Shown in pieces: positions 21,478-33,823 of a stretch of 64,000 bases of DNA. Below the pieces are notes generated by a model, which was not told the origin of the DNA, made no database searches, and saw only the letters and a program-made list of their open reading frames with translations. The stretch's first letter is position 1, and each line of letters begins with the position of its first letter. A program made the translations under genes and the position numbers. The stretch lies in NCBI GenBank assembly GCA_963920635.1, contig OY987307.1:3472001-3536000 (forward strand). Reading direction: 5' to 3'. This DNA is from Pseudeuparius sepicola. Taxonomy: Eukaryota; Arthropoda; Insecta; Coleoptera; Anthribidae.

Positions 21478-22688
21478 GAACCTTGCTTCTATTGACATTT
21501 TGGTTGCTGGTTGCTTAATGTCGGATCTTCAGTACTTGCTTGGGTTTATTGCGGATTTGGACAAAATTTAGCGGGAAAAGTGAGAAAAAGCTGAATATTG
21601 GGGTATTCTAACCTGTGACTTTTACTGTTGTGCTGTCTTATTCAGAGAGTGTTTATTGAGCTATTCTAATTGAGTACCCAGTTGGATGGTTCATTATCGG
21701 TTCTGTTCTTATAGCATATACAAGTTACTGTGAATAAGTGAATTTGTTACAGGTAAGTGGGTATCCACCCAAGTCATCAATAGACCAATAATTTATCCCA
21801 CTGGGATATAGTTGATTATAAGTTGAAAATACCATGCTTTCTTGCAAATTGATTTAGAATAGGCCTTTTATATGCGCGCTTAAAAACATCTCCGACGTCA
21901 CTTAACCGTAAACATCGTAAATTTGCCAACATGGGAGGAAGGACATGTCAAAATTTCTCACTTTTGACATAACTCTCTCAATTTTTCGTGCTTTTGCCAG
22001 CGCGGAAAACTTTTCTCGGGTCTATGTTACGAATCGTAATCTGTGCAATATTACGATCATTTTGTCGTATGGCGGTTTACAAAATGGAAATAACTAAAAT
22101 ACCTAGTTGAATTCGTAATGTGACATCATTTTATCTTTCGTTGTTATTGGAAATAAGAAAACCAAAATTAATTTGTAATCTGTCATAATTTTTTTAGCTT
22201 TTCAAGCATTTGTTAGTGCGTGTTGTTGATGTTGCCATGGGAACTTTAAAAGCGCGTTTTTAAAAGTTGGCTTTAAACACGCTGAGGCGTACTTTAAATA
22301 AGCAAAATAGGGTAGGTACCAATAAAAAAATAGTTATTTTCTCCATAACTTCTCTAAAATACACCCGATTTTAAAACTCGAAGTAGGTAGGTATAGCTGT
22401 ACCTATTCTGTAGGTATATCAAACTAAGCTCTTTAATTAAAATGATACGTCACAATGAGGCTGCGGGGCGTTAGGGCGATGAATCTATCATCATGATTCT
22501 GCTTACCCCAAAAAAGTCCCCCTTACAACAAAAATTGGCGGGTGGTGAATTTAGAATTTTTTTCCAGTTTAAAAGATACTGGAGGTGGGGAATTTTAATT
22601 TTTTGACAGTTTTGACACGTGTGTACGTATAAAACAATCTGTAAAAATAAAGTTAATAAATTGGAAATTGGAAGCATATACTTACCTA

Positions 22689-23480
22689 CAGGGTGTCTAC
22701 TTTTAAGCACAAATCGATACAAATCGATAAAAAATGTATTTTGTGAGATATTTTCAAAAACTTTTTTTTGTTTGAAAAGCCTTCAAAAACCGCTTCTTTT
22801 GCCTCCCAAACGTGTAAAAAGACAAGGGTTTTAAGACATTTCATTCCGGGTGAAAATTTGTCAAACAACATTTAATTTGGGTTGAAAATTGGCCAGACGA
22901 GAGTTTACATATTTCTTGGAATAAAAAAAATCAGCTGGCTGTATATCGAGGAAAACTAGGTGTGGGTGCATTTTAGCCTGCAGTTGACCTATTAACTATT
23001 TCTGTTGCATTTTTTTCTAGGAATTTTATACCGAATAAATTTCATTTTTAGCGGTTGATTAATGTTCAATAATCAGCAAAATGAGCGTCAGTTGCCGCCC
23101 CTGCGGTGGGGCTAAAGGTGGCAGCATGTAAGTTGTAAAAAAAAGTGGTTTGAGTATATTCATACCGTACAAAAATTCATGAGATGGTTTTTCAGATGAT
23201 TTTGAACTGAAAAATAATAATCAGTTGTATTGAAGAGAGGGGATTACACATCAGTCACATACAGGGTGTCCAACTTTAAAACTGTACAAATCCGTAAAAT
23301 CTTCATTTTTGTAGATAATCGCCTAAACTTTTTTTTGCTTGAAAGGCCTTCAAAAACCGCTTCTTCTGACATTCCTGCCATTTTCAAAATGCAAATCCAG
23401 GGCCGGCTGAAATTTTTTTATACCCCCGATTTTCGCGAAAACCTTTTAGCGATTTTTTTATTTAAAATCTGACCCACAGC
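22689..23480. repeat. Two direct copies of a CAGGGTGTC repeat
   Basis: Segments from 22691 and from 23262 both begin CAGGGTGTC and, after ~95 bases, share TTTGAAAGGCCTTCAAAAACCGCTTCTT-like sequence (about 22778 and 23339). Each is an incomplete copy of the same family. No coding region is seen. Confidence 0.6.
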
Positions 23481-24170
23481 GTTAATCAGGACACCCCAAT
23501 ACCCCCATATACCGAATTTGAACAAAAAATATACAGGGAGTTCCATTATGCAGGGTGTCAAAGTTGAGCAAAATAGGAATTTTAAAGGCATCTGCCAAAT
23601 CAAGTGTGCCATGGAATCCCCTCAAAACAGTTGAATGGTCAACAGGACCACTCAAGTTGTTGGTGTGCAAAGGTCCAATACGAAATATACAGAGTGCTCT
23701 TATCTGTGCCATCTAAAATTACTGAATTTTTTGTAACTTTATACCTGTCAAAAATCGAGTATATCAAAACCACTCCACATACTAAAATGAACTAAATCTA
23801 AAAATAAAGAAGCTTGCCAGTCAGTAAGTCCATATCAGTTAAGGTGGCTGGTGTGTCACAACAGGAAAGGCGCAGAAAATGTATCATCTTAGACAGTGAC
23901 TTTGTTGAGAAAGGCCCAATAATTTAAATTGTTTTTATTTGTTGGTTGGCATTTTGTAAAGAAATAAATTACTTTTGTATTTATTAACATTTTTCCAATG
24001 ATTCCAGAGCACTCCTGATAAATATAAAGTTTAATAAAAATTCAGAATTTTGAGATGGCTCAGAGAAAAATACCCTGTATATTTACCTATCTACCTACCT
24101 AATATACTAACTTCCGATTTTTTAAAAATTGGTTTTCTCTCATATTTATTTTTGCCTATTTTAGGAAATA

Positions 24171-24961
24171 TGCCAAAGTCACTAAGCTTTAATGTGATTA
24201 ATCTGATCGACATATTAAGAAAAAAAGCGCCAAATGGCACTTACGAGTATTTTTCATCCCTTGACATTAATAACGATATCATCAAAGAAGTTTGTCAAAA
24301 AATATTTAGAAAAGACACCAAACCCCTGAGGTATATTATTCAAAAAAATTTGGCTAGAAATAAAAAAATATTCTTTGATGATCAAAAAATCATCGCAGAA
24401 ACTTCTACTTCACCTCTACCAAAACCATTTCATAACATGACGGAAAAAACATAACAACATCTACGCATATATAACACCACCTATAGAGTCTAGTAAAATA
24501 ATGCCTATAACTGAAGAAACCACCATCAGATTACATGACAATAAAATAGAAAATAATACAATACCATAGGCCAAATATTTGATTTGTCGGTCAGAACAAC
24601 TAACCACTACATAAATAACACCAATCAAGGGGCAAAATGTCACTATTGTTAAGAACCCAGCAGATACAAAAATTCAGCTTTACAATTAAATTCCAATAGG
24701 TCATATTTTACCTGAAGGTTCAAAAAATAATCCAAATATGACAAGACAAAAAATTCGTTTTGACAACTGCCTCATAAAAGTAGGCAGTTTTTTAATGTCC
24801 AAGAATGAATTTAATGAAATTTGTTGTTCGGGCATGCTTACAGACTATTATATTACAATCAAACGCAAATTTGAATTGGTTAATAATACGTGCGTTCTCA
24901 ATTTAAAAAAAAACTGAAAAACTCAGCCGAGACAATATTTACAATTTACGCATATTGCGCG
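24171..24961 (+). pseudogene. N-terminal part of giant-element transposase
   Basis: The ATG follows an acceptor by a few bases (TTTTAG|GAAATGCC). About 95 residues read MPKSLSFNVINLIDILRKK and on to a stop at 24452-24454. Further 5'-part sequence follows with stops and frame changes: a segment reading TRQKIRFDNCLIKVGSFLMS near 24740-24800, then KRKFELVNNTCVLNL near 24860-24905, then a cysteine-containing FTIYAYCA segment. The env-only provirus cuts it at 24962, and reading resumes at 27385. No family domain is recognised in this N-terminal part. The Cys-His spacing around the insertion suggests a zinc-binding region. Confidence 0.55.
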
Positions 24962-25137
24962 AATTACGATACGAGACCACGGCAATTGCTTTTTAAAAAC
25001 AATTTATTAGAGAACGGAGTACAAGACTGGTTACATCTGGGGTTTTTACATCTTTTATAACATTAGAGAAGTGTTGAGTATAAAAAATCATATTACACTT
25101 AATTTCTGGATTTGCTTCCTCTCGTGGGAACGTAACT
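24962..25137 (-). repeat. 3' LTR of env-only provirus
   Basis: 176 bp; minus-strand ends AGTTACG...TAATT. It is preceded on the minus strand by a purine-rich tract. Confidence 0.92.
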
Positions 25138-25202
25138 CCTCCATCCCTTAGAAACGAGCACAGGGTGCGAGGTGATTTTAAATTGTTAATTGTTAAAATA
25201 TT

Positions 25203-26914
25203 TCAAAAGATATCTTTGTTATTTTCTTTTTCCTTTTGTTTTTTTATAATATGTTTTTGATAGAAAAATTTAATTAAAAATGAGAGTAAGGTTATTATTA
25301 TTATGAGGTAAATCAATATAGTCCAGAAACTAAGTTTGTTAAAATGAATCGGTACTTCAGAAATATTTTCTAATTTTCCTTTTTGCAAATCTAAAGCATT
25401 TTTGATATTATTAAATTCATTTGTGTTTACAGAATTCAATTTAAAATTTCTAAAATTAACAATCAAATCAGAATGAACATTATTTTCGAAATTTAAACTA
25501 GGTAAAACAATATTTTTATAATTAATTTTTGAGCTTTGATAAATTCTAATATTAAAGTCATTTACTTGCACTTCACAGTTCACTTCCATTTCTAACACAA
25601 AGGTTCCGTTTAAGGGTAGTTTTTGTTCACTGGATCCGCAGAATAGGGTAGCTATAGTCTCTTTGGGGGCGATAATTAACCATTGATTGTTTTCCATCTT
25701 ATGTACTCGGAGTTCGGGAACTTCTACAGGAATTTGTTGACACGACGTGGAGTTTTTGATAAAATTTAAAAGACTGACTTCGCATGGAGCGTTAGTTTCT
25801 ATTTTGGCTGGACTATGTTCATGGCACAGGTATTCTTCGGTGGTAATTTCTTGGCATTGCTTGTCCGTTGAGATATAATATTGCTCATTAAGGAGAAGGT
25901 ATTTCTCTTGAGGAAGGATTAGTTTGAATTTATTGTTTTTCGAGGGAGTTGGTATAGGATAAAGTCGATAGTATCTGTAGTTTTCTTGAAGCACTAATGG
26001 AATTTCTATTATAAAGACTAATTGATTTCCTTTGCTGTAACTTTTTATGTTTACTATTTTTTCAAATAATAATATGTTTTCAGTTATAGTGTCAAAAGGT
26101 AATTTGAATTTGTACAAATGCTTCTTGATTGATTTTAATTCTATTAATAAATCTAGCGGCTCAATTATTGAATTGTGTAAGGTATTTAATTTTGAAAATG
26201 TTATTGCAACTTCAAGTTTTTCTAAAATGTCGTATATCGTCTGATATGCCAGTGATATCTGAGAGATTACCATATCTATTTCAAAATATCTGAAAACTTC
26301 TATAGTTTCTATACTGTTTGCTTTAATAACTTCTTCTACGTTTTTCAATCTAGCATCTAATACTTCCTCGTTATGGCTAAGTATATCTGTAGTATTCTTA
26401 AATTTGGTAATAGATCTTTCCAAAAGGGTTATTTGTTCTTTTACGAGAGTCTTCAATTTTTGTTCATTTTGTGAAAGTGTAAATAAAGCTGAATCATATT
26501 TTTGTGCGTCTGTTTGATCCAAGTTTCCAGTTTTGTTTTAATTAAAGTGCCCAAGGGATCAAGTATGCCTCTTTTCTTTCTTATTATTGGGTTTATTTGA
26601 TTAATTTGTGAAATAATTTTGTTTTCCAAAACATTAATTAAGTTGTAGGAGTTATGAAATTCTTTTTTATAAGTAGATGAGTAATTAAAGCTATTCTTGA
26701 GTTCTGAAAACTTGCCATGAATAGTGTAAAATTGTTCAACTATTTTTGTTACATCAAAAGTTTGAATAAATGACCATTTATCAGTGGTGACTTTTGCATT
26801 TCCTAATTTTAAAGGTAGAAGTCCTGGATTTTCATTAAGGTTGTGAAATTTTGGCGTTAAAGCTCCTGTTCCGATGACGAGCAAAATCAGTGTGATGAAG
26901 CTCGATGTTTTCAT
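25203..26914 (-). pseudogene. env: Errantivirus-type envelope gene, one frame break
   Basis: The gene starts at 26914 with a hydrophobic signal peptide (MKTSSFITLILLVIGTG) and encodes a class-I-like envelope protein of the insect errantivirus/baculovirus F group. Visible parts are a furin-type cleavage site (RKKRG) about 115 residues in, coiled-coil-rich sequence after it, several cysteines, and a C-terminal membrane anchor (FWTILIYLIIIITLLSFLI) with a basic cytoplasmic tail ending at 25203. The reading frame changes once near 26,530, just after the cleavage site, so the gene is broken as read. The neighbouring provirus env (33824-35440) is a clear relative. Confidence 0.88.
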
Positions 26915-27204
26915 TTGTTTCTTCTTATACCTAGTGCCTATAAGTCCCGGCGATGCTTGTCCAGGTACTCAGGACTTCGTATCCTAAGGTCCTAAGAGGA
27001 GAGTTGTCGAAGTTGGACTTCTCCCTAGGCGTTCTCTCCGTGGTTCGTCTCGGTTGTGGGTTTCTCGGTGTCCTGCAGGCGAAGCTGTCCTTGCTGGATC
27101 CGTGGGGCCCGGTGTTCGGATCGATACCAATTTAACCGTTGATACAGCGCGATCGAATCTGCAACAGACTAACGACCGATTGGCAGCGTCCTACCGACTG
27201 CGCC

Positions 27205-27380
27205 AATTACGATACGAGACCACGGCAATTGGTTTTTAAAAACAATTTATTAGAGAACGGAGTACAAGACTGGTTACATCTGGGGTTTTTACATCTTTTA
27301 TAACATTAGAGAAGTGTTGAGTATACAAAATCATATTACACTTAATTTCTGGATTTGCTTGCTCTCGTGGGAACGTAACT
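27205..27380 (-). repeat. 5' LTR of env-only provirus
   Basis: 176 bp, about 98% identical to the other LTR. The primer-binding site is at about 27188-27204 (minus strand). Confidence 0.92.
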
Positions 27381-27384
27381 CGCG

Positions 27385-28113
27385 CATGAAAACTGTAAAA
27401 CGTTTCAAATTAAATTTAAAAAAATGAATGGGGATGGTGACATAAGCGGTGACGTTTTTAGCTCATCCTATGACTTTTGTCACCACAACGAAAAAAAACC
27501 ACTTACGTCCGTCGCACTGAAAGGCAGCTTTTAGGAGAGAAACTAAAATGTTCAACGCCATTCGTCCAGCGTCAAAATGACATAATGGAAACTCCTAAAG
27601 CACACATCGAAAACGGCAATTTACGAAACATCAAGTCGACGGACGTCTATCGAAAAATCAAATCCGAAAAAATTGCAGATTTGGATCGCCATAAAGACGA
27701 GATCATTGACCTCATTCTAATGGCCCGCGAAAATTCATATATATATATATATAGGGTTTTCGAACCTTTTACGGTATATGTATTTAGCAAAGAGCAGCTA
27801 GATATTCTATCATCCCAAAATGAAAGTGGGATTATATATTTAGACGCTACAGGACAATTAGTGCACTTACCGCCACACTCCATCGAAAAAAAGCGAGTTC
27901 TGTATTACGTAGGGGTAATTCATATACCGGAAAAGGAAATTATATTTCCGATTTTACAACTGATTACAGTGAATCATGATGCGTTCTCTATCGGTGCTTG
28001 GTTGTATGCTTTTCAGTCTTTCTGTAGCAAGTCTAAAATTAAATGGCCTCCATTTTCAGTTATCGTCACAGATTTTAGTTTTGCTATAATAAATGCAGTA
28101 AATTACACATACA
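27385..28113 (+). pseudogene. Giant-element transposase, DDE core first part
   Basis: After the env-only provirus, the frame resumes and from about 27490 (one frame change near 27485) is open to the second provirus. It reads through a basic segment (TYVRRTERQLLGEKLKC) to the first catalytic Asp at 27843 (IIYLDATGQ). It continues through KRVLYYVGVIHI and PILQLITVNHDA to the second Asp at 28071 (VIVTDFSFAIINAV). These are the hallmarks of a DDE/RNase H-fold transposase of a MULE/KDZ-like group. The provirus at 28114 inserted in the codons after NAVNYTY. Skipping it and one copy of its TSD, the frame continues at 35652 without a shift. Confidence 0.78.
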
Positions 28114-28280
28114 AGTAACATCCCTGTATTTGTACGTGTAGCTAAAGATAACATTACGCTGAGTCTGCTTCTCTGAATTTATAAATATAACCCATGTAAT
28201 TTCAACAGACACTTCTTGTTCGCTGCTCGTCATTAAACATTGTTTTTAAAAACGGTTTCTTTCATTGACAGCCCTTAACT
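28114..28280 (+). repeat. 5' LTR
   Basis: Starts AGTAACATCC, ends CCCTTAACT; very short for this group. The TSD TACA is at 28110-28113. Confidence 0.94.
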
Positions 28281-28796
28281 GGCGCAGTCGTTCGGACTTT
28301 TAGCGAAACGAAAAACCAAAAATCGGTACCTTTCGGTCTCTTTCAAGAGTTCATTCGCAAAAGAACCAATCGGTCGGCGATTCGCGCGCGCGGAATCCAA
28401 AAATCGGCACTTTCGCCACGTGAACGTCGATACCAAGGGCCAACGGTCAGTGAAGCAGCCGTCGAGACGACAGGAGCAAGATAGTCAGCAAGGGTGGTCT
28501 AGCATCGATCCAACCCTCCTCTGCAGCAGAACAAGCATCGTCTGTGAGCAGAACCCTAGGTTAAGAAGCCTGGGAGGAGACACACATCGCTCGTCCTAGA
28601 GGCACCGTAGTTTAAGAAGAAAAAAGAAGAGTGAAAATGAGAATCATCGTTTTTCTACTAGTGTAAGTGTAAATTGTGCTTTTTGTTTTAACTTTTTGTG
28701 CGTGTTTTACCCAAACTGGAAGATTTAGAAAATTTAATATCCTCTGTAGAAAACTAAACTTTAAATTTAAATTCGGAACTTGGAAATCCAATAATC
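28281..28796 (+). promoter_or_regulatory. Primer-binding site, leader and splice-donor candidate
   Basis: The primer-binding site TGGCGCAGTCG begins at the LTR edge. The untranslated leader contains a small ATG frame at 28637 encoding a hydrophobic peptide and ending at a strong donor-like GTGTAAGTG (about 28661). That is suited to joining a signal peptide to the env exon. Confidence 0.6.
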
Positions 28797-30080
28797 ATGC
28801 CAAACGGTAATGCAATCAATTATAACCTTTTAAAATATCAAGCTGATAATATACCCCCTTTCGATGGTAACCCAAAACTCTTGCAAAGATTTGTAAACGC
28901 TTGTGAAAATTTTCTGAAAGCCTTCCAAAATGTCCAAAATGCAGCAGACCCGATTAATATATGTTTATTTGACACAATTTTGAGTAAATTAAGAGATAGA
29001 GCGGCAGACCTTATTGCATCACGTTCAGAATTAAATAATTGGATTTTAATAAAAAACGCACTAATAGCTACTTTTGCCGATCAACGAAGTATTGATTGTC
29101 TTATTCAGGACCTAATTTCGTTAAGACCATTTCGTAATGAACCACCCTTACAGTTCGGAATGCGAATCCAAGATACGCGTAGCCTCCTTTTTGCAAAACT
29201 TAATGGCACTAACGAGGACCGCAATATAAAAATTGTTAAAATTAATCATTATGAAGAATTTGCTCTCAAAACCTTCATTAACGGTTTACCTTACAATATG
29301 CAGCTTGTAGTTAGGCTTAAACAACCTGATTCTCTTGAACAGGCAATGTCGTTTGTGACAGAAGAAGAAAATTTTGTTTATTTCAAGACAGGCCAAAATC
29401 AAAATTTTAGACAACCAGTACATAATAGTATTCCATACAGACCAAAACCAACAAATTTACCGAGACCTAACAATCCTAATTTTAAACCACCACCATTTCC
29501 ACAACCAAACTTTAATTTTCCACAATATATTCCCCCAACATTTAACCAACCGCCTACATTTGGACGTTCTCCCACATTTGGAACACCTTTTAATCATTTT
29601 AATCAACCAAGACCAAGTTTCCCAAACTTTATGCAACAAAGACCGAATTTTCAAAATTTTACTCAACAAAGACCAACTTTCACACAAAACTTCCAAAGAC
29701 CTTTCCAACCCCAATTTAGACCAAACTTTCCCCAAAAAACTAATGTTACTAACATGTCTAGAACGAAACCAGAACCAATGGATACCTCAACAAGTACACT
29801 TGTAAAACAACCCCAACGTACATTTCAAAGTCAGGAACTTGTTAACCAAGACGTAATCGAAAATTTCCCCAAAACTGACTCAGTTCAATATCCGGAATAT
29901 ACTGATTATTCTCAGCCAAATTATTATCCCGATTATGACTATTATTACAATGACGCTTACGAAAACTATTGCTACCCTCAATACGGTATATGTGAATTCC
30001 CGAACCAAGAAGAAACCCAACCAGAAATTACTGAAAATCAGGATTTTCCAGATACTGGTCAGGATTCCAATACGAAATAA
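28797..30080 (+). CDS. gag: Gag polyprotein
   Basis: 427 residues, uninterrupted. The N-terminal ~200 residues are a capsid-like helical region ([20 protein letters not shown], with later [17 protein letters not shown] helices) like Gypsy/Ty3 Gag. Residues ~205-330 are a Pro/Phe/Asn/Gln-rich low-complexity stretch ([18 protein letters not shown]). The C-terminal part is tyrosine- and acid-rich. There is no CCHC zinc knuckle, which is usual for errantiviruses. It assembles the particle and binds RNA, presumably through the basic/aromatic repeats. Confidence 0.9.
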   Translation: MPNGNAINYNLLKYQADNIPPFDGNPKLLQRFVNACENFLKAFQNVQNAADPINICLFDTILSKLRDRAADLIASRSELNNWILIKNALIATFADQRSIDCLIQDLISLRPFRNEPPLQFGMRIQDTRSLLFAKLNGTNEDRNIKIVKINHYEEFALKTFINGLPYNMQLVVRLKQPDSLEQAMSFVTEEENFVYFKTGQNQNFRQPVHNSIPYRPKPTNLPRPNNPNFKPPPFPQPNFNFPQYIPPTFNQPPTFGRSPTFGTPFNHFNQPRPSFPNFMQQRPNFQNFTQQRPTFTQNFQRPFQPQFRPNFPQKTNVTNMSRTKPEPMDTSTSTLVKQPQRTFQSQELVNQDVIENFPKTDSVQYPEYTDYSQPNYYPDYDYYYNDAYENYCYPQYGICEFPNQEETQPEITENQDFPDTGQDSNTK

Positions 30081-30094
30081 TACACCTAAATAAT

Positions 30095-32158
30095 TTGTCA
30101 ATAAAACTTACTTATATTTATATACCCGAATTAGACGCTAAATTTTTAATCGATTCTGGAAGCACACGTTCCTTTTTAAGCCCAAAATTAGCCTTTAAAT
30201 ATTTCCCAAATTATGTCAAAAGTGAACTTTTCTTAGTACAAACAGCGCACGCGACATCTTTCCATGACAAAATTGCTATTTTGCCACTATTTCCAATTTT
30301 CAATACAGAAGGTATACATAAATACTACATATTTGATTTTTCAGAAAAATTTGATGGACTTATAGGTTTAGATTTAATACTTCAATTAGGCGCAGATATT
30401 TGTTATAGTAATAACACTTTAGTTAGCCCAAATTCAATTATACCAATTTATAGGCAAAACGAAAATGATTTAGAACCACAAAATTCGACACAATTTGAAA
30501 CAATAACTGAAATAATTCCTCCGAGAATGGTACAAAAAATTAAAATACCTGTTAGTTTACGTAACGGCACAGGAATCTTAAATTACACAAAACTAGGAAA
30601 AGCTGAAATTCCCGAATGTTTAGTTAATGTTGAAAATAATTTTGCTCTTACCACTATTTTAAACCCAACGAAAAACCCCATTAAAATCGATATTTTTGAA
30701 CCATTTTCAATAGAATCAGTAAACCCAAGTGAACTGAATTTTTTCGAAAATGTTGAAGGACATGCCCTAGATAAATCTATCGATAATCAATTAAAAGCTA
30801 ATCTCAGAAATTTAAGACTAGAACATTGTAACAGCGAAGAACGCGAACAAATCAGAAAGCTTTGCTTAGAATTCAGAGATATCTTTCATTGTGAAGATAT
30901 TCCCTTGAGTTTTACCAATCAGGTCAAACACGAAATTAAATTAACTAATGAGTCCCCAATTTTCACTAAAAGCTACAGATATCCAAAAGTTCACCGACAA
31001 GAGGTAAAAGATCAAATTTCAAAATTACTATCACAAAATATAATTCAAAATTCCAATTCACCTTGGTCATCCCCGATATGGGTTGTCCCAAAAAAAATGG
31101 ACGCCTCTGGAAAACAAAAATGGCGCATGGTAATTGACTACAGGAAACTCAACGAACGAACAATAGATGACAAATACCCACTACCGAACATAACTGACAT
31201 TCTAGACAAATTAGGACGCAGTCAGTATTTCACTACATTAGACCTCGCGAACGGATTCCACCAAATTGAAATGCAACCAACCGATATCCCAAAAACAGCT
31301 TTCAGCACAGACACAGGGCATTACGAATTTTTGAGAATGCCCTTCGGCCTTAAGAACGCGCCAGCAACTTTTCAGCGAGTTATAAATAATATTTTACGTG
31401 GACTACAAAACGAAACCTGCTTTGTTTATTTGGACGATATCATTATATTTAGCACATCCCTTCAGGAACATATTCACCGACTAAAAGACATTTTTGTAAG
31501 ACTTCGTAATTCTAAATTAAAAATACAGCTCGATAAGTCAGAATTTCTCCGAAAGGAAGTACAGTATCTCGGACACATAGTAACACCTGATGGAATTAAA
31601 CCCGATCCTAGTAAAATCTCCGCAGTTAAGAATTTCCCAGTACCTACCACTTCTAAAGAAATTAAATCTTATCTAGGCTTATTAGGTTACTACCGTCGCT
31701 TCGTGAAGGATTTTGCAAAGATAACAAAACCTCTAACACAATGTCTTAAAAAAGACGCTAAAATCCAACATACTAAAGAATTTTTAAACGCATTTGAACA
31801 TAGCAAAAATTTATTAATTAATTATCCGATTTTAATTTATCCCGATTATTCCAAGCCATTTATATTAACTACGGATGCAAGTAACTTTGCTTTAGGAGCA
31901 GTTCTTTCACAGGGCCAAGTACCTAACGACAAACCCGTAGCATTCGCTTCGCGCACCCTAAATGAATCGGAAATAAAATACTCGACTATTGAGAAAGAAT
32001 TACTAGCAATCGTTTATGCCTGCAAGTACTTTCGGCCATATTTGTTTGGACGAAAATTTTATATTTACACGGATCATAGACCACTTGTTTGGTTATTTAA
32101 CTTAAAAGAGCCAAATTCAAAATTAGTCAGATGGAGATTACGTTTTAGAAGAGTTTGA
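30095..32158 (+). pseudogene. pol: Pol polyprotein, protease-RT-RNase H part
   Basis: Open for 687 residues in a frame different from gag. The retroviral-type aspartic protease motif is [11 protein letters not shown] (residues ~17-27). Reverse transcriptase carries the [20 protein letters not shown] region, [17 protein letters not shown] motif and the catalytic [11 protein letters not shown] near residue 445. RNase H starts with [16 protein letters not shown] near residue 590 and includes [13 protein letters not shown] and [10 protein letters not shown]. The frame breaks near 32140, the expected connection to integrase is in another frame, and a further stop lies near 32302. As read, it is not functional. 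Confidence 0.92.
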
Positions 32159-32366
32159 TTATCAAATTATTTATAAAAAAGGTTGTCAAAATAAAAATGC
32201 GGACGCACTATCACGAATTCAACTTAACATATACGAAAATCAATCTACTGTAAATAATCCCGGTGAAGTAGATAAAGACATTTTAGATTACCTTCAAAAT
32301 TTATGAGAAAACACTGAAACTTTCGAAGAGCCAACAACGAGCGAACAGGAACCCAAAATTAAAATA

Positions 32367-33794
32367 TTGTCGGATATACAAATTAAACCCCCACATGACA
32401 CAATTACTGACACGGTACATACTTCGAACACGGACACTAGAAATGACGGAATCAGCGTTCTTGACGAAATTATAAACAATAAATCCCATCAATATTTAAT
32501 AAAAAGAAATCTACACGACCAAATAAAAGTAACCTTTGAAATCCTCGACAAAAACGTCATTAACCATTGCCAAATTCCCAAAAACCCAGAAATAATAAAT
32601 AAATTCATAAAAGAATATATTTCAGGTGACAAAAACTCGTATTTATATTTTTTCGAAGAAGATCTATTTCCCCTTTTCAATAAAGTTTACATGAATAATT
32701 TTAAAGATTTAAAATTAATTCGTTGTACTAAACTAGTAAATAACGTTACAAATGAAGAAGACAGAAAAATATTTATTATGCATCAACATGAAAATAAAAC
32801 TAATCACAGAGGCATTTCTGAGACATATGAAAGATTAAAACAAAATTATTATTGGCAAAAAATGAAAGACGATGTTACCCAATTTATCAATGATTGTGTA
32901 AAATGCCAGACCCAAAAATATAGTCGACAAAAATCATACATCCCTTTAGTTAGAACTGAGACGCCAACAAAACCATTTCAAATTTTACATATGGACACAT
33001 TTATATTCGAAAATCAAAACTTTTTAACAATATTTGACAAATTCTCAAAATTCGGGCAAGCCTTTCCCTACGATAAAAATGCAAAGTCGGTATGCGACAA
33101 GTTAATAATATTTTTCTCATTTTTTGGATGCCCAGAAACAATTGTGTCTGATAGCGGAACAGAGTTTAAAAATGAACTTCTCAAAGAACTACTAAAAACT
33201 CAAAAAATTAACATTCATTTTACCACTCCGGGCCATCACGAGTCTAATTCCCCAGTAGAGCGCTTTCACTCAACTTTAATAGAGCACTTGAGATTATTAA
33301 GGCAAAAAGATAAGTCCAGAACAATTTCTGAGTTAATCCCCTACGCAATAATAGCATATAACAGTACCACCCATAGTACGACAAAATTCTCCCCTCATGA
33401 ACTCGTGCTAGGTCATACTAACTCTAGAGATCCTTTCGACCTTATATCAACCACTTTTTACACAGATTACGTCGACTCACATAACGAAAAATTAAGTACC
33501 CTATACGAAACAGCGTTCGAAAATACAGAAAAAGTAAAAACTAAAATGCTAGAAAGAACAAATGTTAAAGGCGAACAAACTGAATTTAAGTTGAACCAAA
33601 AAGTGTATAAAAAATCTTCCGCTCGAAATAAAAGTAAACAAAAATACATCGGCCCTTTTGAGATCATTGAAATTCTTGAAAACAACAAAGTCAAAATTAA
33701 AAACTTAAAAATTCCCCAAAAAACGGAAGTAATACACATAAAGGAATTAAAACGCCCACTTGTTACAGATGGTCCGCCCGCAGAATCTCAGTAG
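32367..33794 (+). CDS. pol: Pol integrase part
   Basis: 475 residues open. The H-H-C-C zinc-binding domain has C177 and C180 (FINDCVKCQ). The catalytic core has D210 (LHMDTF), D262 (VSDSGTEF) and E298 (NSPVERFHS), the integrase D,D-35-E triad. The C-terminal region is basic (QKVYKKSSARNKSKQKYIG), as in the GPY-type module. It is separated from the upstream pol by a frame change and a stop, so it is only the distal part of the polyprotein. The coordinates start at the first in-frame Met. Confidence 0.9.
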   Translation: MSDIQIKPPHDTITDTVHTSNTDTRNDGISVLDEIINNKSHQYLIKRNLHDQIKVTFEILDKNVINHCQIPKNPEIINKFIKEYISGDKNSYLYFFEEDLFPLFNKVYMNNFKDLKLIRCTKLVNNVTNEEDRKIFIMHQHENKTNHRGISETYERLKQNYYWQKMKDDVTQFINDCVKCQTQKYSRQKSYIPLVRTETPTKPFQILHMDTFIFENQNFLTIFDKFSKFGQAFPYDKNAKSVCDKLIIFFSFFGCPETIVSDSGTEFKNELLKELLKTQKINIHFTTPGHHESNSPVERFHSTLIEHLRLLRQKDKSRTISELIPYAIIAYNSTTHSTTKFSPHELVLGHTNSRDPFDLISTTFYTDYVDSHNEKLSTLYETAFENTEKVKTKMLERTNVKGEQTEFKLNQKVYKKSSARNKSKQKYIGPFEIIEILENNKVKIKNLKIPQKTEVIHIKELKRPLVTDGPPAESQ

Positions 33795-33823
33795 AATCAG
33801 CTGCCGGATCAAATTTCCACAAC

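Larger units (their letters stand above)
20214..24170. other. Non-coding interior of giant element
   Basis: No convincing coding region. It holds a 510-bp inverted-repeat element (20968-21477), two tandemly placed CAGGGTGTC-type repeat fragments (22689 and 23262) and short (TACC)n-like tracts. The region before 24170 ends in a pyrimidine-rich acceptor (CTATTTTAG|G) for the transposase exon. Confidence 0.5.
24962..27380 (-). mobile_element. env-only LTR provirus (errantivirus-like)
   Basis: Two 176-bp LTRs (24962-25137 and 27205-27380) differ at about three positions and are flanked by a 4-bp TSD, CGCG. Read on the minus strand, the 5' LTR is followed at once by a tRNA-type primer-binding site (TGGCGCAGTCGGTAGG). 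Then come ~290 bases of leader, an env gene, and a polypurine tract (AAGGGATGGAGG) just before the 3' LTR. There is no gag or pol. Because all signals for reverse transcription and integration are in place, the simplest explanation is that a spliced subgenomic env RNA was packaged, copied and integrated. Confidence 0.9.

Noticed and set aside
27188..27204. tRNA-like sequence
   Set aside because: It is a retroviral primer-binding site complementary to a tRNA 3' end; no cloverleaf is present. The same holds at 28281.
29374..29805. Frames on both strands across the gag proline/phenylalanine-rich region
   Set aside because: Shadows of the gag coding sequence.
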